Position numbers and translations under genes: made by a program. From Deferribacteres bacterium (GTDB taxonomy: Bacteria > Zhuqueibacterota > Zhuqueibacteria > Zhuqueibacterales > Geothermadaptataceae): a stretch of DNA of 64,000 bases. The DNA lies in the NCBI GenBank assembly GCA_020633675.1, contig JACKDE010000004.1, positions 496,001 through 560,000 on the forward strand. Direction: 5' to 3'. Positions within the stretch are counted from its first letter, which is position 1. Every line of letters starts with the position of its first letter. Under the pieces are notes generated by a model. That model saw only the letters and a program-made list of their open reading frames with translations, did no database searches and was not told where the DNA came from. This document shows positions 19,101 through 27,862 of the stretch, in pieces.

Positions 19101-22100
19101 GGCGAAGACACTTGCGCTCGCGAATGGCGAAGCGAAATATGCGGTCACGCCGGGTGTGCCGAATATCCTGCTGGACAACGCAGCGCATCCATATCAAAAA
19201 TGGCTGAAGGTGACGGCGAACGTCGAGCGCTACGCCGAAACCGACACGCTCTGGAGTTTGGTGACGGGTCACAAACCGCGTCCCGGCGAGCCTTTTTCGA
19301 CCACTTCTCCGCAATTGCCGATCATGATTTTGCGCGATCCGCCCGGCGACCAGAGCTACAGCTATCTCGAAAAAGAAACCAGTGAGTATCTCAACGTCGG
19401 CCTGTCTTTCGGCGTCGATGCCAGCCTGACAGTGTTTTCGAACGCCAAAGTCGGCGGCGGCTTCGACATTCCGTTTGTAGGCAGTGGCGGCGCTTATGCC
19501 AAGCTCAGCAAATCGCTGGAAGTGGGCGCAAGTGTGGAAACCGAAGCCACGGTCGGCCTGGAAATCGTCAATCGCGAGCGGCTCAACACGTCGGACTCGG
19601 AGCAGATCACCGGCGCGCGCGGCGATGTGTATATCGGTGGTGCGCTCAATATCAAATATGGCATCACCGACCAACTGACTTATAGCAATTGCGGTGTGGC
19701 GCTTGACGAAAAACTGGTGTGGGGCGGCGACGGCTTTGCCACCCGCTACATGTACACCGAAAGCTACATTCGCGAGAACCTGATTCCCGAATTGCAGTAC
19801 TTGGCGGACAACTCCGAAACCAGCGATAAAGCCGTGCGCTTCCTCGACGCCATCGAAGTGTGGCAGCAGGTGCTGGCGATGAATGTCAAGCTCAAACAAG
19901 ATGCACCGATTGTGCGCCAGAACATCAGCTTTAGCGGCAATCTCGGCGCAGAAGAAAGCGAAACCGTCACCCAATCGCTGAGTGCCGGCATCGAATTCAA
20001 TCTGTATATCGAACAGACTGTTGCGACCAGCGCTGGCGTCACCGTCGGCGACTTTAACGAGGCTGAAGCCGGCGTAAAAGTGCGCGCCAAACTGCAAGTC
20101 GGCGCCTCGCTGGATGCCGGTATTTCGACCGCCAACACCATCGGCTACTATCTCGGCGATGACGACAGCGGCGACGATTTCACCGTCAATTTAAAAGGCG
20201 ATCCGGTCTATGGCACGCCCATTTTCGATCTGATCGGCGGCACCAGCAGCAATCCCTGGGAAGGTCTGCCTTCGCAGCCACGCGATGGATTGCTGTTGTT
20301 CGTCGATCCGGCACAGCAAGTCGACGTGCAGCCAGCCGATCCGGCGATATTCAAGCTGCGGCTTTTCAACACCAGCCCGACCAACGAAACACGCGAATAT
20401 CTGCTGTCGCTGATCCAGGCCAGCAATCCCGGTGGCGCCAGTGTGCGCTCTGGCAATCAGTTTATCGACAAGCTGCGCTACACCATTCCGGCACAGGATT
20501 TCCAGGAAGTGACGGTCGATGTCTCGCGGCTCACTGGCCATCCTTACGAATATGACAACCTGCAAATCCGGCTGTTTGCCGAGCACGATCCGCAATTTGC
20601 TGACACGGTCTCTTTTTCGGCAAAATTTATCAAACCGTGCAGCGAGATATTGCTGGTGCAGCCTGCATCCGGCTGGAACATCAATCAGGTCAGCTCGGAT
20701 AAGGTGAAATTCGTGCTGAGCGATTACGATGCAAGCGATCCGAATCTGAGCGCGCTGAAGCTTCAGTACAGCGAAGATGGCCAGAGCTGGCTCGACATCA
20801 CCAGCTTTGCGCGCGCCAGCCTGCCGGCCGATACCTTGCGCTATGCGTGGGATGCTTCACAGCGCCCCAATGGCCGTTATGAGGTGCGGGCCGTCGCTAT
20901 TTGCAGTCAGGGCGAAAATTACTCGATTGCCGCATCCGGTTTTATCGACCGCAGTGCCTGGGCGCTCGACCTCGACTTGACCGATGCAGCGGGGGCAGGC
21001 AACCGCGCAGGTTTGACGATAGGGCAATCATCGATGGCCAGCGACGGACTCGATCCGTTGATCGGTGAATCGGAATTGCCGCCATCGCCACCTGCGGGCG
21101 TTTTTTACGCAGGCTTCGATTTGCCGACGCAGCCGATTTCTGCTTCTTTGGCTGATTATCGCGGCAGCAGCGCACAGAATGCAACGTGGGACCTGCGCTT
21201 CCAACCTGGCGCTGGTGGCTATCCCTTGCAACTCGAATGGGATCCGGCCGCCCTGCCAGCAGGAGAGTTTTTCCTGCGCGATGCCATCACCGGCGACATC
21301 ATCGATATCAACATGAAAGCGCAATCCAGCTACATGCTCGATAACAGTGCCATCACCAGCCTGCGCATCGAGTTCGTGTCTTCCTACCTGTGCCAGACCG
21401 TAGCGGTCTCTGCCGGTTGGAATATGATCTCTGTGCCACTGGAATCCAACGACATGTTCAAAAACACCATTTTCCCGCAAGCCAGTTCGCAGGCATTCTC
21501 GTTCGCGAAAGGTTATGTGGAAAATGACCTGCTGCGCAGTGGCGAAGGCTACTGGCTGAAATTCGACGCGCCGGATACCATCGAAATCTGCGGACGCCAG
21601 GCGGCGCCACTGCAAATTGAAGTGCAGGCCGGCTGGAACATGATTGGCCCATTTGACGAAGACACGCCCATTTCAGCGCTGACCACCACACCGGCAGGCA
21701 TCATTACGTCGCAATTTTTCGGCTATGAAAATGGCTACGTGGTTGCGAATACGCTGCAGAGCGGCAAGGGCTACTGGGTGCAAGTTTCGCAGAACGGCTT
21801 GCTGAATGTGAACAGCAACAATACTGTGACCAAACGCACCGGCAGCACCATCGCCAACCATGTGGCGGCAAGTTCGAGCTGGGGCAAAATCATCATCACC
21901 GATGCCGCGAACAATCGTGCTGTGCTCTACGCTGTGGATGGCGACGCCGACCTGTCCGGGTTCAGTTTGCCTCCCGCCCCGCTAGGCGGCATTTTCGATG
22001 CGCGTTTTGGCAGCGACAGCTATGCGGCCAAATTGCAGGGCGATCTGCAGGAAATAAAGCTAAGCGGAGCGGTTTACCCGGTCACAGTACGCGTCGAGGG

Positions 22101-22494
22101 CATCGATGTGCGCATTCAGGATAATCTGACCGGCTCTTTGGTGAGCGATCATCTCGCTTCGAACAGCACGATTGAACTCACTGATGCACGCGTAACCAGC
22201 TTGTCGTTGGTTGCGGAAGCCCTGCCGGAGCAGTTTGAATTGCTGCAAAATTATCCCAATCCATTCAATCCGAATACGGTGATTCGCTTTCAATTGCCGG
22301 AAAACAGCCATGTCAAACTGACAGTCTACAATCTGCTCGGTGAAGTTGTTGCCGAGCTGGCTGATGAAGAATGGAAAGCCGGATCCCATGAAATCACATT
22401 CGATGCATCGCGCTTTGCAACGGGCGTCTATTTTTACCGCTTGCAAGCCGACGATAAATTCACAGCAATCAAAAAAATGTTGCTGACGAAATAA
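16102..22494 (+). CDS. Giant secreted multidomain protein with T9SS-type tail
   Basis: A 2130-residue protein with a signal peptide ending LPGIAQA-Q near residue 27. Visible parts in order: a Cys-containing beta domain (about 80-170), fibronectin type III-like units (about 172-460), a LamG/concanavalin-like domain (about 483-690, opening SLDGADDFMSV), carboxypeptidase-regulatory-like units (about 760-930), a long unassigned middle, two GWNMI...GYW modules (near 1772 and 1844), two ELPPSPPAGVF-type modules, and a C-terminal Por-type sorting domain with NYPNPFNP (about 2042-2130). The tail is recognised by type IX secretion machinery, so export to the cell surface or medium is likely. AGGAGG lies ten bases before the ATG. 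Adhesion or polymer binding is plausible from LamG and FN3; no catalytic motif was recognised. Confidence 0.9.
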   Translation: MLTSKTTSKWTTQLLFVLALLPGIAQAQQPDEPAASDTPPVAFDIAFEVDSSDTELRMLAKTGNVDAAAAAESASATQYKSDYSTKLSYSVSQICVTGGKFSVTVYYTISGGKQVKASSKSWSYLAVGTKVTGSLTVYGGPGESVSFKVVRRAQGGLCDNTKTLTATGKTSGLKAPTNLRLSTSGSDKFVTLTFNKGTDIAPKHPSTGNYQFGYYIYRNGAFVGSTTSTASSNISYTASTTPNSNDEWGVATRFYGYTNNPAKTSSTTKGSITTTVYKKPTNFIASDDTTIGYVRLSWGAPSDYATHTNLYRDSKLIATLPKATTGYLDTGAQPGVAYTYEAGAYNSSSQLESERASDAGRAFLFSAADGSQVDRVKIQWTNFSDPDFAAEVKLSRDGDELGVFTASQSSYDDKDAQPGKLHRYQITALDENRKPVLSHYDYGFLPANGQVRGTVKTPGATTGGGVQDVQVSAWPTIDTLSSALSLDGADDFMSVRHTPNLSLSGNMTIEFWTKMDVTNTIGVFVNKRINGDNGTLNYQIQNAADGSFRFYTGGTGNRAKSSTVAAQGQWYHVAGVQDADSGKIRLFINGVLEEEVPLSAADLSNEGPLLIGRDEAARSVDGEIDEIRLWRIARSDSAINADMHRILKGDEAGLVAYWPFNENRGTMAGDYAKNGGHHGELLGNPAWADNKAGLRYSARSDDRGEGAYKIEGIYYNDENEFAIAPFKAGHGFDKPDTLYRFLENVPPDGWIANANFIDTTSFSISGKISFFSEPSCGVADVQILIDGKVAGVSDSSGNFSVSVPQAGNYTLKPALGNHTFEPAELALEVTGNVGGIVFLDQKTVTISGIVAGGCTNFIGTGEITIHSLDPDGCFQRKISTDSNGNYSLTLPAQKYAIELTGIANADNSTILSYFKKDTLDLTLGDSSFDYIYHSPPKIRINGPYAVGCDDFAGVPIMRQFRTDTLRIEVYEEYSYNGQIATCPVDSGTIVIDDRIADGASAKTLALANGEAKYAVTPGVPNILLDNAAHPYQKWLKVTANVERYAETDTLWSLVTGHKPRPGEPFSTTSPQLPIMILRDPPGDQSYSYLEKETSEYLNVGLSFGVDASLTVFSNAKVGGGFDIPFVGSGGAYAKLSKSLEVGASVETEATVGLEIVNRERLNTSDSEQITGARGDVYIGGALNIKYGITDQLTYSNCGVALDEKLVWGGDGFATRYMYTESYIRENLIPELQYLADNSETSDKAVRFLDAIEVWQQVLAMNVKLKQDAPIVRQNISFSGNLGAEESETVTQSLSAGIEFNLYIEQTVATSAGVTVGDFNEAEAGVKVRAKLQVGASLDAGISTANTIGYYLGDDDSGDDFTVNLKGDPVYGTPIFDLIGGTSSNPWEGLPSQPRDGLLLFVDPAQQVDVQPADPAIFKLRLFNTSPTNETREYLLSLIQASNPGGASVRSGNQFIDKLRYTIPAQDFQEVTVDVSRLTGHPYEYDNLQIRLFAEHDPQFADTVSFSAKFIKPCSEILLVQPASGWNINQVSSDKVKFVLSDYDASDPNLSALKLQYSEDGQSWLDITSFARASLPADTLRYAWDASQRPNGRYEVRAVAICSQGENYSIAASGFIDRSAWALDLDLTDAAGAGNRAGLTIGQSSMASDGLDPLIGESELPPSPPAGVFYAGFDLPTQPISASLADYRGSSAQNATWDLRFQPGAGGYPLQLEWDPAALPAGEFFLRDAITGDIIDINMKAQSSYMLDNSAITSLRIEFVSSYLCQTVAVSAGWNMISVPLESNDMFKNTIFPQASSQAFSFAKGYVENDLLRSGEGYWLKFDAPDTIEICGRQAAPLQIEVQAGWNMIGPFDEDTPISALTTTPAGIITSQFFGYENGYVVANTLQSGKGYWVQVSQNGLLNVNSNNTVTKRTGSTIANHVAASSSWGKIIITDAANNRAVLYAVDGDADLSGFSLPPAPLGGIFDARFGSDSYAAKLQGDLQEIKLSGAVYPVTVRVEGIDVRIQDNLTGSLVSDHLASNSTIELTDARVTSLSLVAEALPEQFELLQNYPNPFNPNTVIRFQLPENSHVKLTVYNLLGEVVAELADEEWKAGSHEITFDASRFATGVYFYRLQADDKFTAIKKMLLTK

Positions 22495-22515
22495 TCGAAT
22501 TTAGTAAACGGTACT

Positions 22516-22547
22516 CCGTGAGCAGTATTATGAAATACTGCTCACGG
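22516..22547. repeat. Perfect 14-bp hairpin between secreted protein genes
   Basis: CCGTGAGCAGTATT (22516-22529) and AATACTGCTCACGG (22534-22547) are exact inverted copies around a 4-base loop ATGA. It lies 22 bases after the giant gene and 32 before the next start. With no T tract it may be an mRNA-stabilising or processing hairpin rather than a terminator. Confidence 0.7.
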
Positions 22548-22578
22548 AAAGATGCATTTAAAAATTCAAGGAGCCAAG

Positions 22579-23400
22579 ATGAGAAAACTCATTTTATATA
22601 GCATGTTTTTCCTGAGCACGGCAGCCTTCGCGCAACAGCCAATGCTCGATTTGCAACTAACGGTCTCAGATAATGCGGGCAATGCGCAAACGCTGCATTT
22701 CGGCCTCGATGCCGCTGCCACCAATGGCATCGACGCAAATCTCAACGAAAACGAGCTGCCACCCTTTCCGCCAGGCGGTATTTTTGAAGCGCGTTTCATC
22801 GGCGATGACATCAGCTTGTCCGAAATCGGGCTTGGCTCGTACCAGGATTATCGAACCGGCGGCCCGGGCTACAGCGGCATAATTGTTCACGAGCTCAAAT
22901 ACCAGGCCGGCAGCAATGGCAGCGCAATCACCATCGGTTGGAATCTGCCGGCCGGTGTGACCGGGCTGCTCGAAGACCTGCTTGGGGGCGTTGTCGTCAG
23001 CCAGGCGATGCAGGATAGCGGCACGATCACCATATCCAATCTGGCGCTCGACAAGCTTAAAATGACCGTCACCTATAACAACATCATGACGTCGGTGGAT
23101 GAGGCAGGTCCTGAGCTACCGGATGGCTTCGAATTGGAACAGAATTACCCCAATCCCTTCAATCCGACAACAATGCTGAGTTACAAATTGGCCATCAGCA
23201 GCGAAGTCAATCTGTCGATTTTTAATATGGCAGGACAAATGGTGCGGACTCTTGTTGATGGCAGCAAGGCGGCAGGGGCGTACAAAGTGCGATGGGATGG
23301 ACGTGATCAGCAAGGTGCTAAAGTTGCAAGCGGACTCTATCTTTATCGTTTGCGTATCGGCGAACAGATCCGGACACGCAGCATGCTGCTGACAAAGTAA
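22579..23400 (+). CDS. Small secreted protein with T9SS-type tail
   Basis: A 273-residue exported protein: signal peptide MRKLILYSMFFLSTAAFAQQ, one beta-rich module (about 25-170) and a C-terminal sorting domain with NYPNPFNPTT (about 185-273). The start at 22579 is chosen because AAGGAG precedes it and a typical signal peptide follows. The module (DLQLTVSDNAGN ... NENELPPFPPGGIFEARF) repeats the layout of two segments in the giant protein just upstream (LDLDLTDAAGAGN ... ESELPPSPPAGVFYAGF, and LPPAPLGGIFDARF), so it looks like a single-module relative of its neighbour, possibly exported and assembled with it. Function is unknown. It is followed by a clear terminator. Confidence 0.85.
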   Translation: MRKLILYSMFFLSTAAFAQQPMLDLQLTVSDNAGNAQTLHFGLDAAATNGIDANLNENELPPFPPGGIFEARFIGDDISLSEIGLGSYQDYRTGGPGYSGIIVHELKYQAGSNGSAITIGWNLPAGVTGLLEDLLGGVVVSQAMQDSGTITISNLALDKLKMTVTYNNIMTSVDEAGPELPDGFELEQNYPNPFNPTTMLSYKLAISSEVNLSIFNMAGQMVRTLVDGSKAAGAYKVRWDGRDQQGAKVASGLYLYRLRIGEQIRTRSMLLTK

Positions 23401-23410
23401 ACTTGCGCAA

Positions 23411-23452
23411 CCGAGATGGAATCAGCTCATTTCCATCTCGGCTGCATTTTTT
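23411..23452 (+). terminator. Intrinsic terminator after the secreted protein genes
   Basis: CCGAGATGGAA (23411-23421) and TTCCATCTCGG (23431-23441) form a perfect 11-bp stem with a 9-base loop, followed by CTGCA and a T run to 23452. It ends the rightward transcript of the giant and small secreted genes, before convergent folC. Confidence 0.85.
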
Positions 23453-23487
23453 GTGGCTGGGGCTCCGCAGATGAAGCAGTGATCAGC

Positions 23488-24753
23488 CTAAATCTTCACG
23501 GTTTCTAAAAATTCGCCGACGATGTAATGCGATCCAGTGACCAAAACTGTGCCATCCGAGCCTGCCTGAAAGCGGGCTTGCGCGACACCCGCCGCGACAG
23601 ATTCGACACAAACGGCTTGCAATCCCACAGCCCGGGCTTTTTGCATCAGATCGGCGGCTGGCAAAGCGCGATTTGAGCGCGGCGTGGCGCAAAAAAGCCG
23701 CGGCTGCACGGGCTCCAGCACGCGCAGAATCGCATCGATATCTTTGTCTTTCAAAAGCCCAATCACAATCTGGATGGGAGAACCGGAAAGCGTTTCGGAC
23801 AAGTTGTCAGCCAGCGCGGTCATGCTTTCGGCGTTGTGCGCCACATCCAACAGCACCACCGGATTTTGCGCGACAATTTGCATGCGGCCTGCATAACGAA
23901 CCTGCGAAAGCGCTGCCGGCAACACTGCGGCAATTTCGGCAGACGGCAAAATTTGCAGCAATGCCGCAATGGCGACTGCTGCGTTGCCGACCTGGTGGTT
24001 CCCCGACAGGCTGATGGCGGCAGTGCAGGTCTGTTGCGCAAATTCGAATTGCGCTTCGGTCCCGCCCCATTTCGAACGGCCGATTAGTGTCACCGACACA
24101 TGCTCTGCTGCCTTGGCCATTGGACTACCGAGCTTCTTGCAATGCGTATGGATCACATCTTCTGCTTCCGCAGGTAGTTTACCCACGACGCAAGGCCGGT
24201 TTGCTTTAACGATACCGGCTTTTTCGCCCGCGATTTCAGCAATGGTGTTGCCGAGCTCATTGCAGTGTTCGAGGGAAATCGAGGTGATCACCGAGCACAC
24301 CGGATCGATGATATTGGTGGCGTCGAGTCGTCCGCCAAGCCCTGTTTCGACAATCGCAATCTCGACCTTTTCGCGGGCAAAATACAGGAAGGCTAGTGCC
24401 GTCAATGCTTCAAAATAGGTCGCACGTTGCTCTGTCAAAACAGGTTGAATCTCACGCAACAAGGTATCGAAGGTGGCTGGCAGTATTTCTTTGCCTGCCA
24501 CCCGAATGCGTTCGCAGGGTGACACCAGGTGTGGCGAGGTGTAGAGTCCCGTGCGCACTCCCGCCTGCAGCAACACAGCTTCGAGCATACGGGCTACTGA
24601 TCCTTTGCCATTGCTGCCAGCCAAGTGCAAAGAGCGATAGCTATTTTGCGGATGATCCAGCGCAGCCATGATGGTGTGGATGGTATCGATGCCGAGTTTC
24701 CAGCCAAACATCCCCAGGCCATCGAGATAATTCTGTATATCCTTTGCAATCAT
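23488..24753 (-). CDS. folC: Folylpolyglutamate synthase / dihydrofolate synthase
   Basis: Cytosolic Mur-ligase-family enzyme adding glutamate to dihydropteroate or tetrahydrofolates. The 421-residue product has the ATP loop GSNGKGSVAR near residue 45, the folate-binding segment SPHLVSPCERIRV, the ETGLGGRLDATN motif and a C-terminal domain containing LLDVAHN. All parts of the bifunctional bacterial enzyme are present. No folate gene is adjacent; it is convergent with the secreted protein genes and divergent from the TonB receptor gene. Whether it keeps both activities cannot be told from sequence alone. Confidence 0.93.
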   Translation of the reverse strand: MIAKDIQNYLDGLGMFGWKLGIDTIHTIMAALDHPQNSYRSLHLAGSNGKGSVARMLEAVLLQAGVRTGLYTSPHLVSPCERIRVAGKEILPATFDTLLREIQPVLTEQRATYFEALTALAFLYFAREKVEIAIVETGLGGRLDATNIIDPVCSVITSISLEHCNELGNTIAEIAGEKAGIVKANRPCVVGKLPAEAEDVIHTHCKKLGSPMAKAAEHVSVTLIGRSKWGGTEAQFEFAQQTCTAAISLSGNHQVGNAAVAIAALLQILPSAEIAAVLPAALSQVRYAGRMQIVAQNPVVLLDVAHNAESMTALADNLSETLSGSPIQIVIGLLKDKDIDAILRVLEPVQPRLFCATPRSNRALPAADLMQKARAVGLQAVCVESVAAGVAQARFQAGSDGTVLVTGSHYIVGEFLETVKI

Positions 24754-25207
24754 TTCGAAGGCATCTCCTTTTCAGAGCGAAGCAGTCAATTATTGTATGA
24801 AACTGTGCAATTTTTTACCGCAACGTTGGTCATTATTTGCATACATGCACCAAAACCGCCGACATTTCAATTGCGTTGTTACGCTCTTTTCCACTTCTGA
24901 TCCCTATTTTTGGGCCAATTTTGCGCTAAAATCCGACATAACAGTCAAAAAACCAATCAAATTTTTATATCATCGATTATGTTTGCATGAATTTTTCATT
25001 TTTCGTTCAATTGGCATATTCCTTGCGATTTATTTTTGTTGAAAACTCTTTTTCTTCCCCAGTTTAGGGGATTTTTTGTCATCGTCCCAATTACAATGAA
25101 CTTTTTCCAACTCAAGACGTCCATTCATGAAACCCTTATCACTTGAGCAAAGTGTTCGTTTTGAGTCATAGCTTGTACATTTTTGTAACTATCGCGCTTC
25201 AATCCAC
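24754..25207. other. AT-rich divergent intergenic region
   Basis: About 450 bases between the folC start and the TonB receptor start, clearly more AT-rich than the flanking genes. No supported gene. A short hairpin TCCCC/GGGGA followed by six Ts (about 25055-25076) could be a weak rightward terminator or attenuator ahead of the receptor gene. TATTTTTG at 25031-25038 resembles the -7 element TAnnTTTG of Bacteroidetes-type promoters, but a matching upstream TTTG at the right distance is not convincing. Confidence 0.4.
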
Positions 25208-27685
25208 ATGACTTATAGCTATGTAAAATCCCGTTTGCTGATCGTTTCACTCATCATGCTTTTAGCTGGTTCGCTGCAGGCAGGTACTACCGGTAGTATT
25301 GCTGGCACGATAACGGATGCGAAAAATGGCAGCACGCTAAAGGGCGCCCTCATCAGTGTTATCGATGCTGGTGTTTATACAGTAGCGGACAAATATGGCA
25401 ATTTCATTATTACCGGCTTGCAACCCGGTACCTATCAAGTACAAGCAAAATTTATCGGCTACACGACCATCACCTACAAAAAAGTGCAGGTTAAAACCGA
25501 TGTCACCACCCGGCTCACCTTCGACTTGAATCCAACAATCATACAGGCTGAGCCCATTTTTATCACGGGTGTTCGCAATCCGGTCCAGGAAGAAGTGACG
25601 TCGACGGTGCACTACATCAGCAACCAGGATTTGAACGCCAAACTTCCTGCCGACAACTACCTGGATACGTTCAATTATCTTCCCGGTATTTTTTCAAATC
25701 ATTTTCGCGGCAGCCGCACCAGCGATGTGTTGTATCTCGTCGATGGCATGCCCATTATCAGCGCCTTGACACGCGAATTGGCATTTGATATTCCCAATAG
25801 CGCCATTGAAGAGATCGCGGTGTACAGCGGTGGTTTTAGTGCCGAATATGGCAACGCCAATGCCGGTGTCGTCAACATCGTTCGCAAGCGTGCCCGCAAC
25901 CATTTCGAATTCAGTGCAAAGTCCTATTTCGATCATTTTGACATTGGCTCGACAGGCTCGGACAATAACCGGCGTTTCCAAATCGGTGTCGGCGGACCGG
26001 TAACGATGAGTTTCGGCGGGCCGGTGCTGGAATCCAATTACTTCATCAGCCTGGATGGCAATTTCTCGGACACACCGGAAGGCGCGCCGTTGCGGAAGGC
26101 CTTTGACGAAACGGTTTTCAAAAACCTGAACGGCTCGTTTATCTACGATATCAAAGTATCGAAAAATGTCAATTTGGCATTTCAGACCACAATCTCAAAT
26201 TGGCAATGGCGCCAGCAGGAAAAGAACAGTCTTGATCCTGCTGAAACGATGCCGCTTCGAAAAAACAGGCATTTAAGCAGCTCCATCGGCTTAACGCACT
26301 TTGTCAGTCCATCGGTTTTTTATCAGATCAACCTTGGCTACAATCGATTGCACGATGCCATCAACGGCGAAGTACCTGATTCTCTCGGCGCGATCATCTT
26401 TTCCAACAATCCTGTTCCAACCAATGCATTTAATTTGGATGTGATGCCGTGGGAACAACAAATTAGCGAAGACAACTACTACCTGCAGTCGAATATCTTC
26501 AAGCAATTTGGCAGATACCTTCAGTTCAAAGCCGGCTTCAGCGCCGAATATTATGATTTGTCCATGCAAGCCGAAAAGCTCGTACTGCAAACCAATCAGT
26601 TCGAAGCGGCACAGAACGGCCAGGAATATGCATACAACAGACTGGTCAACGATTTCCACAAATTTCCATTCACGCTCGCAAGCTATGCAGAGACCCGGAT
26701 CAAATTGCCGTTTCTCGTCGGGCAATTCGGCATTCGGCTGGATTATCTCAATCCTAACGTCGCGGTGCCTGCCATCGACAACAGCGCTACTGATGGTACC
26801 GTGACGCATAAATCCTTCAGTACCAAGCTGACCTTTTCGCCTCGAATCGCACTTACTTTGCCGCTCACGTCTTCTGACGTTGTCTACTTCAACTACGGCA
26901 AATACGCTCAAATCCCTTCTTTTTTCCACCTGTATGCTGGTGAAAATCTCAGGCTGGAAGATGTTCCCATGTTGTCATTGGTTGGAAATCCCGACCTGCG
27001 GCCAACCGAAACAAGGCAATATGAGCTTTCTTACAGCAAAAACTTTGACAAAACAACCAATTGGAAAATCACCGGTTACTATCGGCATTATTCCGATCTG
27101 CTGGATTCAAAGGTTCTGAAAAGCGAAGCGAGTGCTGAGCCGGTTTTTCAGTTTTCCAACCGGGCGAGCAGTCGCGCGCGTGGAATCGAAATGCAAATTG
27201 CACATACGTTTTCACCCCGTTTTTCAGCGCAGGCGATCTATTCTCTTATGCATGCCACTGGTACTTCCAACACGCCAGAAGAGAATTACTATGAGCTTGT
27301 TCAAACCGGAGGCAACTTCAATGAAAGCGAGGGTTCACTCAACTGGGATCAGCGCCACAGCTTTGGCTTGATGGCATTTGCCAACATTGGGGACTTTCAG
27401 CTTAATGCTGCTTCCAGGTTTTACAGTCCGCGTGAGTGGCATACCCAAACGAGCACAGAGAAAATTGCTGAAAAACTGCCATTGCGCACGTTGCTCGATT
27501 TCAAGCTCTTCTATAGAGCCGGTTCAAAACGCATGGCATTTAAACCCTATATTGAAGTGAAAAACTTCTTCAATGTGCGCTACAACGAATATCGGGACAC
27601 GATCTCGTTGTTTGGCAGCCAACCTACCATTCCTTTCCAGGAACAATTCGGACGCCGCATCCGGATCGGTTTGCAGATCAACTGA
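25208..27685 (+). CDS. TonB-dependent outer-membrane receptor
   Basis: An 825-residue outer-membrane protein. The signal peptide ends near residue 25 (LLAGSLQAG). A carboxypeptidase-regulatory-like domain follows (about 28-115, GSIAGTITDAKNGSTLKGAL), then the plug domain (about 130-240, with VLYLVDGMPI and NANAGVVNI) and a 22-strand-type barrel, ending in a typical final strand (RIRIGLQIN). The layout is that of SusC-like/CirA-like receptors of the FCB group, which import siderophores, glycans, cobalamin or metals. No SusD-like partner is beside it, so substrate is unknown. No Shine-Dalgarno is evident before the ATG. It stands alone, followed by a receiver-domain gene 177 bases on. Confidence 0.92.
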   Translation: MTYSYVKSRLLIVSLIMLLAGSLQAGTTGSIAGTITDAKNGSTLKGALISVIDAGVYTVADKYGNFIITGLQPGTYQVQAKFIGYTTITYKKVQVKTDVTTRLTFDLNPTIIQAEPIFITGVRNPVQEEVTSTVHYISNQDLNAKLPADNYLDTFNYLPGIFSNHFRGSRTSDVLYLVDGMPIISALTRELAFDIPNSAIEEIAVYSGGFSAEYGNANAGVVNIVRKRARNHFEFSAKSYFDHFDIGSTGSDNNRRFQIGVGGPVTMSFGGPVLESNYFISLDGNFSDTPEGAPLRKAFDETVFKNLNGSFIYDIKVSKNVNLAFQTTISNWQWRQQEKNSLDPAETMPLRKNRHLSSSIGLTHFVSPSVFYQINLGYNRLHDAINGEVPDSLGAIIFSNNPVPTNAFNLDVMPWEQQISEDNYYLQSNIFKQFGRYLQFKAGFSAEYYDLSMQAEKLVLQTNQFEAAQNGQEYAYNRLVNDFHKFPFTLASYAETRIKLPFLVGQFGIRLDYLNPNVAVPAIDNSATDGTVTHKSFSTKLTFSPRIALTLPLTSSDVVYFNYGKYAQIPSFFHLYAGENLRLEDVPMLSLVGNPDLRPTETRQYELSYSKNFDKTTNWKITGYYRHYSDLLDSKVLKSEASAEPVFQFSNRASSRARGIEMQIAHTFSPRFSAQAIYSLMHATGTSNTPEENYYELVQTGGNFNESEGSLNWDQRHSFGLMAFANIGDFQLNAASRFYSPREWHTQTSTEKIAEKLPLRTLLDFKLFYRAGSKRMAFKPYIEVKNFFNVRYNEYRDTISLFGSQPTIPFQEQFGRRIRIGLQIN

Positions 27686-27862
27686 TCCAGGTGACGCAGC
27701 CCCAGAGCCCGCAACACCACCGACCAATTCGATTGCATTGTATTATTTCGAGAGTGTGCTTTCTGCAAATGACGAGTATTGTCACATCAACGGACTTGCG
27801 CGGAGCCATTTATTTGTTTAAATTGGCCTAATTCAACCATTTTCAAGTAAATCAGGATGTGC

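Noticed and set aside
17413..20097. A leftward 894-codon open frame opposite the giant secreted protein gene
   Set aside because: It is antisense to a gene with signal peptide, known domains and a sorting tail; its translation is Ala/Phe/His/Asp-rich without domain likeness, as expected from the complement of a codon-biased gene.
24797..25042. Rightward 81-codon open frame ahead of the TonB receptor
   Set aside because: Lies in AT-rich intergenic DNA, with a Phe/Cys-rich random-looking translation and no ribosome-binding site.
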